DNA of 64,000 nucleotides from Hyphomicrobiales bacterium. GTDB lineage: Bacteria; Pseudomonadota; Alphaproteobacteria; Rhizobiales; Rhizobiaceae. Under the pieces are notes generated by a model. It worked only from the letters and a program-made list of their open reading frames with translations, had not been told where the DNA came from and made no database searches. Each line of letters begins with the position of its first letter. Position 1 is the first letter of the stretch. The stretch lies in contig UCKU01000013.1 in assembly GCA_900473185.1 (NCBI GenBank), forward strand, positions 124,001 to 188,000, in the 5' to 3' direction. Made by a program: the position numbers and the translations under genes. Below are positions 27,922-36,390 of this stretch, in pieces.

Positions 27922-27941
27922 ACCCCTAGATATACAGGGGT
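27922..27941. promoter_or_regulatory. Inverted repeat ACCCCT-N8-AGGGGT between two MFS genes
   Basis: A perfect six-base inverted repeat directly after the first MFS stop codon. It could be a weak transcription stop or an operator for the second MFS gene at 27986. Confidence 0.35.
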
Positions 27942-27985
27942 CGCCGAGTTGTCCCCAATGATCGCATCATCACAATGGACGCCCC

Positions 27986-29206
27986 ATGGCTGAAGCAATA
28001 ACGAAAAGCGCGGTATCGCGAGCACCGACGTCATCACTTTACTGGCTCGCGCTCGGTACTTTCGCCGTGGGAACCGAGGGCCACATGATCGCGGCGATCT
28101 TGCCACGCATCGCTTCCGATCTCTCGGTCTCCGTCGAGGCCGCAGGTCAGCTCGTCACAATCTTCGCGCTCACCTACGCCTTTTCGTCACCGCTTCTCAC
28201 AACGCTTTTCGGTCACGTTGATCGCCGACGTATCCTGCTTGCGGGAATGGGACTTTTCGTAATTTCCAATGTTCTCGCCGCTCTTACTCCAAGCTATGGA
28301 CTACTCGCGGTCGCACGCGTGCTATTGGCCATGTCGGCAGGTCTTTATGTGCCGAACGCAAACGCTCTCGGAAGTGCGCTGGTACCACCTCAAAGACGGG
28401 GCAGGGCGCTTGCCATCGTTAGTGGCGGCCTTGGCGTTGCCGTGGCTATCGGTGTCCCACTGGGGTCGTTTGTCGGCATCTCGTTCGGATGGCGCATGCC
28501 ATTCGTTGGGGTCGCGATACTCTCGTCAATTGCCCTCATCGGATTGATTGCTGGTCTACCCAAGGATATTGGCAAGGGCCTCTCCGCGCCCAGCCTTGGC
28601 GATCGTATCAGGGTGATCAAGAGACCAGGCGTTGGCCCCGCTCTACTTCAAACAGTGTTCCTTGGGATGGGCGCCTACTGCGCCTACACCTACGTGGCGC
28701 CGTTCCTGGCTGCGGTCGGCGGGATCACCGGATCGGCATTGACCCAGGCACTGTTTGTGTTCGGCGTATGTGCTTTCATTGGTATCGTCGTGAGCGGCCA
28801 TATTAGCGATAGAATAGGCAGCCGTCGCGTGGTCGCTTACTCGTTGGCGGCGATCATCATCGACTATCTAGCGATGTTCCTCCTCCCTCACGTCATGCCA
28901 CCGGAAAGCACGAAGTTACTGGCGTTCGTCCTCGTCGGCATTTGGGGTTTCTCATCGTGGGCGTTTTTCCCGGCCCAGCAATCGCGATTGATCGGGGTGG
29001 CGGGCCATTCGGTCGGCTCCATCGTTCTCTCGCTCAACGCGTCGGGAATGTACTTGGGCTTCTCGATCGGTGCTGGGTTTGGTTCGGCGGTACTGGCCAA
29101 GGTGAACGTCATCAATCTCGGATGGGTTTCAGCGCTTTTTGTGACTGTGTCCCTGATCTTGCTTGTCTTCACCGGAAAGCACGAAAAGCACGCCACGCTC
29201 CACTAA
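27986..29206 (+). CDS. MFS transporter, DHA1-type (AraJ/YdhP-like)
   Basis: A 406-residue, 12-helix carrier. The N-terminal LALGTFAVGTEGHMIAAILP and the loop GHVDRRRILLAGM are characteristic of DHA1 drug/sugar efflux pumps of the AraJ/YdhP group. It lies 65 bases after another MFS gene on the same strand. It is probably an exporter of toxic organic compounds. Confidence 0.9.
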   Translation: MAEAITKSAVSRAPTSSLYWLALGTFAVGTEGHMIAAILPRIASDLSVSVEAAGQLVTIFALTYAFSSPLLTTLFGHVDRRRILLAGMGLFVISNVLAALTPSYGLLAVARVLLAMSAGLYVPNANALGSALVPPQRRGRALAIVSGGLGVAVAIGVPLGSFVGISFGWRMPFVGVAILSSIALIGLIAGLPKDIGKGLSAPSLGDRIRVIKRPGVGPALLQTVFLGMGAYCAYTYVAPFLAAVGGITGSALTQALFVFGVCAFIGIVVSGHISDRIGSRRVVAYSLAAIIIDYLAMFLLPHVMPPESTKLLAFVLVGIWGFSSWAFFPAQQSRLIGVAGHSVGSIVLSLNASGMYLGFSIGAGFGSAVLAKVNVINLGWVSALFVTVSLILLVFTGKHEKHATLH

Positions 29207-29253
29207 CAATTCGAAGTTGCTCACTTTCTAAATCGACAAAACGGAATGAATAT

Positions 29254-29778
29254 ATGTCGAATGCCTGGCAAAGATATTATGCGATCCGGAAACTAGCCTA
29301 TGAGGCGGCCGAGATCACGCTGTCGGAAGTCTACGGGCTTCCTGTGCAGCTGACCGAGATCGGCGACGACGCATTGGAGGCGTTTGAGGAGCACTGGTTG
29401 CACCATCCATATCGGCGCTACGACTGGGAATGGCGAGATGTCGTCGAGTCATGGGAAAACAGGCCATCCCATTTTGAGGTGGCCATCTGGTGCAATGCCT
29501 ACTTGTCGGGTTTGGCTGTCGGAAAGGTTTCGGACGGCAAGCTTGTGCTGTCCATCTACCTTCTGGAGGGGTCGCCAGTGGAAACGCATCCCCTGAAGGG
29601 GCTGGTCCGTTTCTGCGTCGTGGAAGCCGCGGAAGCTTATGCAACAATTCTTGGATGCGATGAACTTCATCTGCGACAGCCGGTTGACGGTGCGCTACCC
29701 CTGTATTTCGACATGGGCTTCTTCCTTGCGACCAATCAGGCCAACGTGGTAGTCTGTTCAAAGGAGCTAAAACGATGA
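29254..29778 (+). CDS. GNAT-like N-acetyltransferase fold protein
   Basis: From the ATG at 29254 the protein has 174 residues. The ordering WEWRDVVESWENRP, AIWCNAYLSGLAVG and LYFDMGF resembles a GNAT fold with a weak acetyl-CoA loop; I see no clear Q/RxxGxG/A motif, so activity is uncertain. It overlaps the next, 71-residue gene by four bases (29775-29778). Such a pair recalls GNAT toxin modules, but the usual antitoxin family and order are not seen here. Confidence 0.7.
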   Translation: MSNAWQRYYAIRKLAYEAAEITLSEVYGLPVQLTEIGDDALEAFEEHWLHHPYRRYDWEWRDVVESWENRPSHFEVAIWCNAYLSGLAVGKVSDGKLVLSIYLLEGSPVETHPLKGLVRFCVVEAAEAYATILGCDELHLRQPVDGALPLYFDMGFFLATNQANVVVCSKELKR

Positions 29779-29990
29779 CATCGGAAGACCTATCGCACCT
29801 CCCATCCCTTGAAGAAGCCCGCGAGCGAGCCCGTCGCTTTGTGGCTCGTCGTAAGGCCGAAGGCGACGCGCGGCTGCAGAAGTACAAAGAGACTGCAAAA
29901 TCTCTTAACGTTGGCGCATCGGACGAGGCTGATGGGGATTATCCCGTGGGCAATCGCAAAAAAGATACTGGATCCAAATTCGAGATCTGA
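29775..29990 (+). CDS. Small charged protein coupled to GNAT-like gene
   Basis: A 71-residue, highly charged and mostly helical protein (EEARERARRFVARRKAEG). It matches no family I know. The ATGA overlap with the upstream GNAT-like gene shows translational coupling and makes it a likely real gene, perhaps a partner of that protein. Confidence 0.6.
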   Translation: MTSEDLSHLPSLEEARERARRFVARRKAEGDARLQKYKETAKSLNVGASDEADGDYPVGNRKKDTGSKFEI

Positions 29991-30016
29991 GCACACCCGC
30001 TTCGTATCCGGTGATG

Positions 30017-30523
30017 CTAGAGCCGCAAACTAAACCCGTCTAAACGAATTTCAGGGCGGAGATCGAGGTCGCCGTCTTCATCTCGTTCCCAACCATGCCG
30101 CAGGTACAGCTTTTGAACGCCAATGGCACCATGTCGAACCCTGAGGCAGATTGCTGAAGCTCGCCACGCAACGGCGAGCTTTTTCGCCTCGTCGATAAAG
30201 AAAGACGACAGGCCTCTTCCTGCAAACTTTGGGTCGACTGCGAGATAGCGCAGGCCTGAGCCACCATGGATCCAGGCCTCGTTTCCGGGGGTGCCCCAGC
30301 GATATATAGTAATTGTACCAACCAGTCGGCCATCCATCTCACCAACTAGAACCGTGGCATCCGCCCGCTTCTGTGCTTGATTTCGCAAATCGGCATAGCG
30401 TTCAGGTGACGACACCACTCCGGGCAGCTTCGCCAAATTCTGTGTATCAAACGCATTTACTAGCAGCTCTCCAACGGCGAAATCGTCCGATGGGGTGGCT
30501 TCCCGCAGTTTTATTTCGTTCAT
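30017..30523 (-). CDS. GNAT family N-acetyltransferase
   Basis: Starting at the ATG at 30523 (GGGGGAG upstream) the protein has 168 residues. It has the GNAT core LAVDPKFAGRGLSSFFIDEA, where the loop FAGRGL binds the acetyl-CoA pyrophosphate, and the terminal strand LYLRHGWERD. The substrate is not predictable. It follows a CMD-family gene by 16 bases on the same strand, so the two are probably an operon controlled from the family B repeat at 30904. Confidence 0.87.
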   Translation of the reverse strand: MNEIKLREATPSDDFAVGELLVNAFDTQNLAKLPGVVSSPERYADLRNQAQKRADATVLVGEMDGRLVGTITIYRWGTPGNEAWIHGGSGLRYLAVDPKFAGRGLSSFFIDEAKKLAVAWRASAICLRVRHGAIGVQKLYLRHGWERDEDGDLDLRPEIRLDGFSLRL

Positions 30524-30539
30524 CTCCCCCGCTTTCCTA

Positions 30540-30884
30540 TTAGACGCTCTTGCCTTGGCCATCAGCGAATACGTCTGCAGCGAGACGCGCAGCACTCATC
30601 GCCGACGGCCATCCGGAATAGAATGCCAAATGTACAAGGATTTCACGAAGCTCCTCCTCGCTTATCCCGTTCAGTTTTGCCAATCTGAAATGGTCCACCA
30701 GCGGTTCGAGCCTCCCTGTTGCCACAAGCGTCGTGACGGTAATCAGGCTACGATCACGTTTCGAGAGACCAGGCCGTTCCCAGATGTCTTTGAACACCAG
30801 ATCCTTGGTAAGTTCCGCTAGTTCCGGTGCAAATTGAGCAACATGTTGAATAAATGCCGATCCGTCCTTGGCGAGGGTGGCCAT
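30540..30884 (-). CDS. Carboxymuconolactone decarboxylase (CMD/AhpD-like) family protein
   Basis: A 114-residue all-helical CMD-fold protein: FKDIWERPGLSKRDRSLITVT and HFRLAKLNGISEEELREIL are hallmark segments. The CxxC redox pair of AhpD is absent, so it is nearer the decarboxylase/tautomerase-like branch than to alkylhydroperoxidases. It lies just downstream of a perfect CCTGAT-N4-ATCAGG repeat and is followed by the GNAT gene. Confidence 0.9.
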   Translation of the reverse strand: MATLAKDGSAFIQHVAQFAPELAELTKDLVFKDIWERPGLSKRDRSLITVTTLVATGRLEPLVDHFRLAKLNGISEEELREILVHLAFYSGWPSAMSAARLAADVFADGQGKSV

Positions 30885-30903
30885 ATGTAATCTCCAAAGT
30901 TAG

Positions 30904-30919
30904 CCTGATGCCCATCAGG
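30904..30919. promoter_or_regulatory. Operator-like repeat CCTGAT-N4-ATCAGG (family B, site 4)
   Basis: CCTGAT 30904-30909, GCCC, ATCAGG 30914-30919, only 20 bases upstream of the CMD start. The arms are identical to those of site 1 at 7645. Confidence 0.6.
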
Positions 30920-30987
30920 TTTGAAGCTTGGAAAATGGCCGGAAGTCGTCCCTCCGGCCGGTTACACTGTTGCTCAGATGTGCGAGC

Positions 30988-31185
30988 TTAGTGAATGCGC
31001 GGCACGTCAGGCAGGGAAGAGAGTTCGCAGGCCGTCAGCGCACTGATGGCGACAAGAACCTCTTTGCGGGAGAAGCCGCTGTCTTGCCCCCTAGCTATGA
31101 GGTCGGTGAAGTCCATTACAATTTCACTGCCACAGTCAGTAATGCGCTCTTGTGAGACGGCGAGTGCTTCTTCGATACTGATCAT
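30988..31185 (-). CDS. Hypothetical small protein
   Basis: A 65-residue protein from the ATG at 31185, which has GGAGA five bases upstream. It is mixed helical, with one Cys in the first half and one in ISALTACELSSL. I do not recognise it. The family A repeat at 31332 lies about 150 bases upstream. Confidence 0.55.
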   Translation of the reverse strand: MISIEEALAVSQERITDCGSEIVMDFTDLIARGQDSGFSRKEVLVAISALTACELSSLPDVPRIH

Positions 31186-31331
31186 TCGACTCTCCATTCG
31201 CTGGTCGGCGATCCGTGCACACATGCACGAGCGACCTGCGTCTTGCTACGTCGGTGTGCCGATTGGCACCTTTGTCCCGGTAACATTGATATCTAGTTGG
31301 GAGACCACAGTGGTGTCTTCAAGGGGAATTA

Positions 31332-31348
31332 CGCTTTAATCTTTGAAG
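31332..31348. promoter_or_regulatory. Operator-like repeat GCTTTA-N5-TGAAGC (family A, site 8)
   Basis: GCTTTA 31332-31337, ATCTT, TGAAGC 31343-31348, one mismatch from the consensus and followed by TAAT. It lies between the small gene at 31185 (minus) and the gene at 31483 (plus). Confidence 0.52.
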
Positions 31349-31482
31349 CTAATTTGCAAAAATAGATTGGCGACGATGCGACTCGGGTCCGGCCCATCGC
31401 ATTGAACCAAGCTCCTCCGAGCAGACCGGGTGAGAGCGAAGCTTTGAGCCCAGACCGAGACGTGCACGAAAGGCGATAAGTC

Positions 31483-31920
31483 GTGTCCCCTGAGAGTTTC
31501 GATATTTCGCGATATGTAGGCCAATGGAGGCTCGAAAGACAGTCAACCGACGGCGCAACGATGGCAGGATCGGCCTGCATTAAGCGTTCCAGCGAACAGT
31601 TCCTGTACGAGGAGCAAGGGAAGCTTCGACTGGCAACGGGACAACAATTCGCATTCTCGAGGAGCTACTGCTTCGTTAGTGAGGGTAGTGATCTCCTTTC
31701 GTACTTCGATCCTGGTCGGTCGCAGCCCTTCCTGCATTTTCACATGCGCGAAAGCAACGGAGAGCTGTACTCAGGCAAAGCAGTCTACTACTGCGGCGGT
31801 GATACCTATCAAGCCACATTTAGGTTCGAGCGAGGTGTCTCCTTTGCCACGGAGTACGTCATTAAAGGGCCGCGGAAGGATTTGGTTCTATCGACAATGT
31901 ATGTTCGACATAGCGAGTAG
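31483..31920 (+). CDS. DUF6314-like protein
   Basis: A 145-residue soluble protein from a GTG start. The pattern YVGQWRLERQ, EEQGKLRL, SYFDPGR, LHFHM and CGGDTYQATFRF looks like DUF6314, a small beta-rich family of unknown function. The match is from memory of the pattern, not a search. It may belong with the electrophile-response genes, because a family A repeat lies 134 bases upstream. Confidence 0.6.
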   Translation: MSPESFDISRYVGQWRLERQSTDGATMAGSACIKRSSEQFLYEEQGKLRLATGQQFAFSRSYCFVSEGSDLLSYFDPGRSQPFLHFHMRESNGELYSGKAVYYCGGDTYQATFRFERGVSFATEYVIKGPRKDLVLSTMYVRHSE

Positions 31921-32606
31921 CAAACGATGTGCCGAGGGCCGGAATGAGGGGCGGCTTGCATTCTAACACACCATGTCGTGAGAAGCTCTATACTCTCGTA
32001 TTATAGGTCGGCTACCGCCTTTGCCCTACCATCCAGCTCATCGAAAGCGACATGGCCGGAGAGCATCTTGTCAGACATTGTGTCATCAAACGCGGACCCC
32101 GAACTTTTTGCCGTACCTCGGCCGCAACTGGCCGCGATCGAATATTCGACCGGTATCCCGGCAGGGCTGGATGATCCCGCCGCGCCTCTCAACCGTCGCG
32201 CTCTGGTTTCCCGGGATCTACGACAGCCGGTTATTACTTTTCTTGAGCTTACTATCTCGCAAGCTATCGGCGATCCGTTAATCGCACTTCTTAATGAGGC
32301 GGATGGCGTCAACGAGAAGTCGTTTGCCCAACTCCTTCAAAGTGCGGCAAGGGTTCTCTAGAAATGCGCCGCGAACTCAAACAACGTCCTGGAAGAAAAA
32401 GCGTCAGGGCGCCGAATCTTCTGATGGTGAGTGCAGATTGAAAACGTGGGCGACGAAAGTCCTGGCGTGGCACGTCGAATTTAGGTCGCAACGATTAAAC
32501 TGTTGTCCGCAGGGCACGGCGTTCACGCGCCTGGAAAAGCGACGGCATAAAAACTGAAAACAGCTGCGCCGCTGGATGTGAAGCCAACGGCGAAGCTGGT
32601 GGGCAA
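31921..32606. other. Region with degenerate or doubtful coding capacity
   Basis: Nearly 700 bases without a convincing intact gene. A plus-strand frame at 31978-32361 (127 codons, GTG) ends in the protein-like segment DPLIALLNEADGVNEKSF, which looks like the C-terminus of a small rhizobial protein, but its first two thirds have poor composition. This may be a decayed gene. Confidence 0.4.
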
Positions 32607-33335
32607 TCAGAGGGCTTCAAAAGCGGCAATCGCGGCAACAGCGGCGGAGCGGGCGCTGAACGGGTTCGCACCGGTGACCAAGCGACCGCTTGTGACCGAG
32701 AAATCGTCGAACGGAGCAGGCGGGGTCACATAACGACCACCAGCCTTGATGGCGCTTTCTTCGGTGGTCAGGACGCCATCCTCGTGGATCTTGTCGAGCA
32801 CGCCAGCTAATTTGTCAGCTTCCGTCGAGAAGCCTGTGAGTTCCAGACCATCAACAATGGATTTTCCAGTCTTGGCGTCCTTTACTCCAGGAAAAATAGC
32901 GCCGCCGTGACAGACCGCAGCAACGACGCCGCCGCGAGCCCAGACGTCAGATGCGACGCCTTGTAACACCGTTGCCGTTGGGTAATCGTAGACGCTTGCA
33001 AATCCGGCGGAAGCGAAGAACATCCCATAGTCGTCCGAGATTAGGCTCGATGCCTTTTTCACCTCGCCATGAAGAAGCTTGTTCAGAGGGTGCTCGGCGT
33101 CCGCGACGATAGCTACATCGTCGCCCGAAATAAATTGGGAACTCAAAGAGTACGGATCGATCGTGTACGTGCCCGTCTCGCTGGCCAGATCGACAGTGAA
33201 CCCGGCCTTTATTAGGGCCAAGTACGGGTGAAGGATCTCAGTGTAGAAGGCACCGTTGATCCCGCCGTCGGGGTAAAACTTTGCGCTATGGCTTGTAATG
33301 GCAATCAATGCCTTGTTGGGCAAACTTGTCGACAT
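32607..33335 (-). CDS. DJ-1/PfpI family, Hsp31-like glyoxalase III
   Basis: The start at 33335 (AAGGA upstream) gives 242 residues. It is a larger DJ-1 class protein with the nucleophile elbow AAVCHGGAIFPG (Cys142) and the Hsp31-type ends GGINGAFYTEIL and TGANPFSARS. Hsp31 relatives convert methylglyoxal to lactate without glutathione and act as holdases. It is a third DJ-1 family gene in the window, clearly of another subgroup than the pair at 21121/23510. Confidence 0.9.
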   Translation of the reverse strand: MSTSLPNKALIAITSHSAKFYPDGGINGAFYTEILHPYLALIKAGFTVDLASETGTYTIDPYSLSSQFISGDDVAIVADAEHPLNKLLHGEVKKASSLISDDYGMFFASAGFASVYDYPTATVLQGVASDVWARGGVVAAVCHGGAIFPGVKDAKTGKSIVDGLELTGFSTEADKLAGVLDKIHEDGVLTTEESAIKAGGRYVTPPAPFDDFSVTSGRLVTGANPFSARSAAVAAIAAFEAL

Positions 33336-33751
33336 CAGTTGTCCTTTTCGCTGCAAGGGGCTATTTTCCAAGATCGGAAGCCCGTGCCAATTTTGCTAGG
33401 CGATCGTGTTCGCTGCAGGAATCATACAAAGGTCGTATCGCCCCCTCTTAGAAAAAGACGAGGCGAGGTTCCGCCGCTTATGGCGCGACGAATTATCCGT
33501 TTGGCGAACGTCCGCGACACACTGGGCTTTACAGGACGGAAATGCACCACATCGTATGATCGTTACGTCGTGCAGCGATCGCGTTCTGATGATCGAAGAT
33601 TCCCTTTCTACAATAAATCCATTCGGCCTATTGACCACATGGTGGTTTGTTCTTTATATGTTCCTGCATGACCCAGATCGCTCAAACCATACGAATAGCA
33701 CGCTGAAACTGCCCCGGTTTTCCGGGCTTTAGGTGTTTTATTCGAGGGTTC
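33336..33751. other. Intergenic region with a terminator-like hairpin
   Basis: No gene is supported. At 33711-33730 GCCCCGG-TTTT-CCGGGC is followed by TTT, a probable transcription stop or insulating hairpin just before the unit starting at 33752. Confidence 0.5.
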
Positions 33752-34348
33752 ATGATGAGCATCTCTTCTTCGCGCTCTATGGCGCAATCAAACTCCCTAG
33801 AAATCTTCTATCCTCTCAGCACCGTTCGTTGCGTGGGACCAGTGCTGTTTCGAGATCAGTTGGCACGCGATATCGCTTGCCTGCTTGACGTCGACGACGA
33901 TGTTCTCTCGTGGTCATGCCGGTCCCTTGCGCTTTCCAAGGATGGGCAGGTCTACAAACCAGATTTCATGGTCGAAAGGGCTGATCTGCGGTTTGCCATT
34001 GATGGCGTCCGAGACGACGGAGCACCGGACTGGGCAAAGGTACAATCCATCGATGCTGGCTTCCCATACGAGGCGATCGCGGCTTCAGCACTTCCACGCA
34101 TCCGATTGAAGAACGCAAAAGACTTATTGCGCTACGCGCGGCATGAAGCGGCTCTGTCGGACCGCATCAGGCTGCTTGCCGCGCTAGACGAATACTCAAG
34201 CCTGACCGTTGCAGAAGCGCTTGTCGTGTTCCGCGAAACGAAGCCCGTCGCGGGCTTGGCATCCATGGTCCTGCAGCGGTTCGTTACCATGGATCTCGAT
34301 GAACGGCTCATTGGGCCAGAGACCATAGTGCGCCGTAAGCGCGACTAA
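33752..34348 (+). CDS. TnsA-like degenerate nuclease-fold protein
   Basis: A 198-residue protein. LSKDGQVYKPDFMVE resembles the YxPDF strand of TnsA/PD-(D/E)xK nucleases, but the following strand reads AIDGVRD where ExK would be expected, so catalysis is doubtful. The C-terminal third (LTVAEALVVFRETKPVAGLA) looks like a winged helix, also a TnsA feature. It is the first gene of a plus-strand unit with an AAA+ protease and a phosphoesterase. Function unknown. Confidence 0.6.
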   Translation: MMSISSSRSMAQSNSLEIFYPLSTVRCVGPVLFRDQLARDIACLLDVDDDVLSWSCRSLALSKDGQVYKPDFMVERADLRFAIDGVRDDGAPDWAKVQSIDAGFPYEAIAASALPRIRLKNAKDLLRYARHEAALSDRIRLLAALDEYSSLTVAEALVVFRETKPVAGLASMVLQRFVTMDLDERLIGPETIVRRKRD

Positions 34349-34404
34349 TTCCCGAAAACCTTCTGGAAACTTTTGACGCTGCCGCGAGCAGTGGAGGATG
34401 AGCT

Positions 34405-36390
34405 ATGCCTGTTGGCACCACCAATGAGAAGATCATTTCGTCCATCAATCATTACACACTTTATCGAACCTTCGAGCGGGCACTCGCAGGATGCAGGGCT
34501 TTCCATCTGGGCGGCCCGGGCATTGTGGTACTGGTCACGCCCAGAGGAAAGCCAGCCGCTGATTACAAGGCGTGCGCGGTCGCCTATTTGTATCAAGGGA
34601 TCGAGCGAGACAACTGGGACCACGTTGGCTATGCGTGCATCAGCGCGACGGACAAACCAGAACGGATGAAATCGGAATTCAACGAGAAGTGCTCAACGCG
34701 CGAGCGAGCAATCGTCATCTCGGAGACCCGGAACCTACCGCCGGTCTTTTCTGTCACCGCCGATACCTTCATCGATCTGGAGCCCATCGCCGAGGATGAT
34801 CTTCGAGAGGCGTGCGCAAAGGTATTGAAGCTCAAGATCACCGCCAAACAGGCCAGCCGCCTGCTGGCATTCCCGCGAGACCTTATGCTTGCTGCACTCA
34901 GGCGAAATAGCTCGGCGGCCGATACAATCCGGCGTCTGAGTTTGGTCTCATCGATCGAGTCGGAAGGCAAACCCATCGAGGAGAGCCCGCCGCGCCTTGA
35001 GAACCTCCATGGATATGGTGCTGCCAAGGAGTGGGGGCTTCAACTAGCCAAGGATCTCAAGTCCTGGCAGGCAGGCAAGCTGAAATGGTCAGATGTGGAC
35101 CGAGGTCTCCTTCTCAGTGGGCCGTCCGGCGTGGGGAAGACGATCTTCGCACGGGCACTTGCCGAGACTTGCGGTGTCAATTTCGTCGCGACATCGGTCG
35201 TACAATGGCAGGCGACGGGTCATCTAGGCGACCTTCTCAAGGCGATGCGGGCTGAATTCGCGTGCGCCATCGACAAGGCACCTAGCATCCTCTTGCTCGA
35301 CGAACTCGATTCTATTGGGGACAGAAACACTTTTAGAGGGGAGTATGCATCATATTCCATCCAAGTGGTGAATGCTCTGCTAGAAGCCTTGGATGGATCG
35401 GCCAACCGGGACGGACTCGTCGTCATCGGCGCCACCAACTTTCCAGAGAAGATTGACACCGCGATCCGCCGATCAGGCAGGCTGGATCGGCATGTCAAGA
35501 TCGGAATGCCCAGTTCGGCAGATCGCATCGTTATTCTCGCGCAAATGCTCGAAGACTCGGACTTTCCAGACCTTAGCTTACTCGGTCCGCAGACTGAAGG
35601 GATGTCGGGAGCCGACCTTGCACGAATGGTCCGGGATGCAAAGAAGCGGGCGAGACGCGAAGACCGACACATCACCGTAGCCGATCTCATTTCGCAACTC
35701 CCGCCCGTCATCAGGATCGAGGGTGAGTATCGACATGCCGTTGCTGTTCACGAGGCAGGCCATACCGTTGTCGGGAATGCGTTAGGGCTCGGGCAATTCG
35801 TCGGCGTTTCGGTGGTCCATCAGATTAATCCAAGGATCGAAATCCAATCGGCAGGTGGCGCGAGCTTCGAATTTCCGACCGTACATATTCGCAATGAGCA
35901 ACGATACCGCGATGAAATCTGCCTTCGACTTGCGGGAATCGCTGCTGAGCGACTGATCCTTGGAAGTCATAGCGACGGGTGCGGCATCGGGCCAACGAGC
36001 GATCTGGCCATTGCCACGGATCTCGCGTTGCAGATGGAAACTAAGGCTGGGATGGGCGCTCGCCTGCATCATTTTGGCAAAAGCGCGGGCTGGGAAGACT
36101 TCGGAGCGCAGAGCGCACCGTGGTTGATGGACCGAGTTGAAGGAATCCTGCGTGAAGAAATGGCTCGCGCCGAAGCAATTGTAGCCGCGCATCGTCCACT
36201 ACTAATGGCTCTGACCAGAGAGTTAGAGGAGATTGGGGCCGTTTTGCCCAAACGCTTAGACGAATTGAGAAATGAGGTGGCGAGCAGCGGAACAATCTCT
36301 GCGAATAACCCAAACTCTCCTTCGGGAAAGGAGGGTTTGGAAACACGCGGTAGCACGCGAGCACCTACTGAGAAGGAGGTGCGGCGATGA
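34405..36390 (+). CDS. Soluble FtsH-like AAA+ zinc metalloprotease
   Basis: A 661-residue protein: about 200 N-terminal residues of unknown fold, an AAA+ domain (Walker A GPSGVGKT 239-246, Walker B ILLLDELD 295-302, SRH arginines in RRSGRLDRH), then an M41 peptidase domain with zinc motif HEAGH (449-453) and the SDLAIATDLA ligand helix. Unlike housekeeping FtsH it has no membrane segment. It presumably unfolds and degrades cytosolic substrates. The N-terminal region may choose targets. It overlaps the phosphoesterase gene by four bases. Confidence 0.9.
   Translation: MPVGTTNEKIISSINHYTLYRTFERALAGCRAFHLGGPGIVVLVTPRGKPAADYKACAVAYLYQGIERDNWDHVGYACISATDKPERMKSEFNEKCSTRERAIVISETRNLPPVFSVTADTFIDLEPIAEDDLREACAKVLKLKITAKQASRLLAFPRDLMLAALRRNSSAADTIRRLSLVSSIESEGKPIEESPPRLENLHGYGAAKEWGLQLAKDLKSWQAGKLKWSDVDRGLLLSGPSGVGKTIFARALAETCGVNFVATSVVQWQATGHLGDLLKAMRAEFACAIDKAPSILLLDELDSIGDRNTFRGEYASYSIQVVNALLEALDGSANRDGLVVIGATNFPEKIDTAIRRSGRLDRHVKIGMPSSADRIVILAQMLEDSDFPDLSLLGPQTEGMSGADLARMVRDAKKRARREDRHITVADLISQLPPVIRIEGEYRHAVAVHEAGHTVVGNALGLGQFVGVSVVHQINPRIEIQSAGGASFEFPTVHIRNEQRYRDEICLRLAGIAAERLILGSHSDGCGIGPTSDLAIATDLALQMETKAGMGARLHHFGKSAGWEDFGAQSAPWLMDRVEGILREEMARAEAIVAAHRPLLMALTRELEEIGAVLPKRLDELRNEVASSGTISANNPNSPSGKEGLETRGSTRAPTEKEVRR

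Noticed and set aside
33406..33732. A 108-codon plus-strand frame in the gap after the Hsp31-like gene
   Set aside because: Composition is poor, no ribosome site is present and it runs through a terminator-like hairpin.
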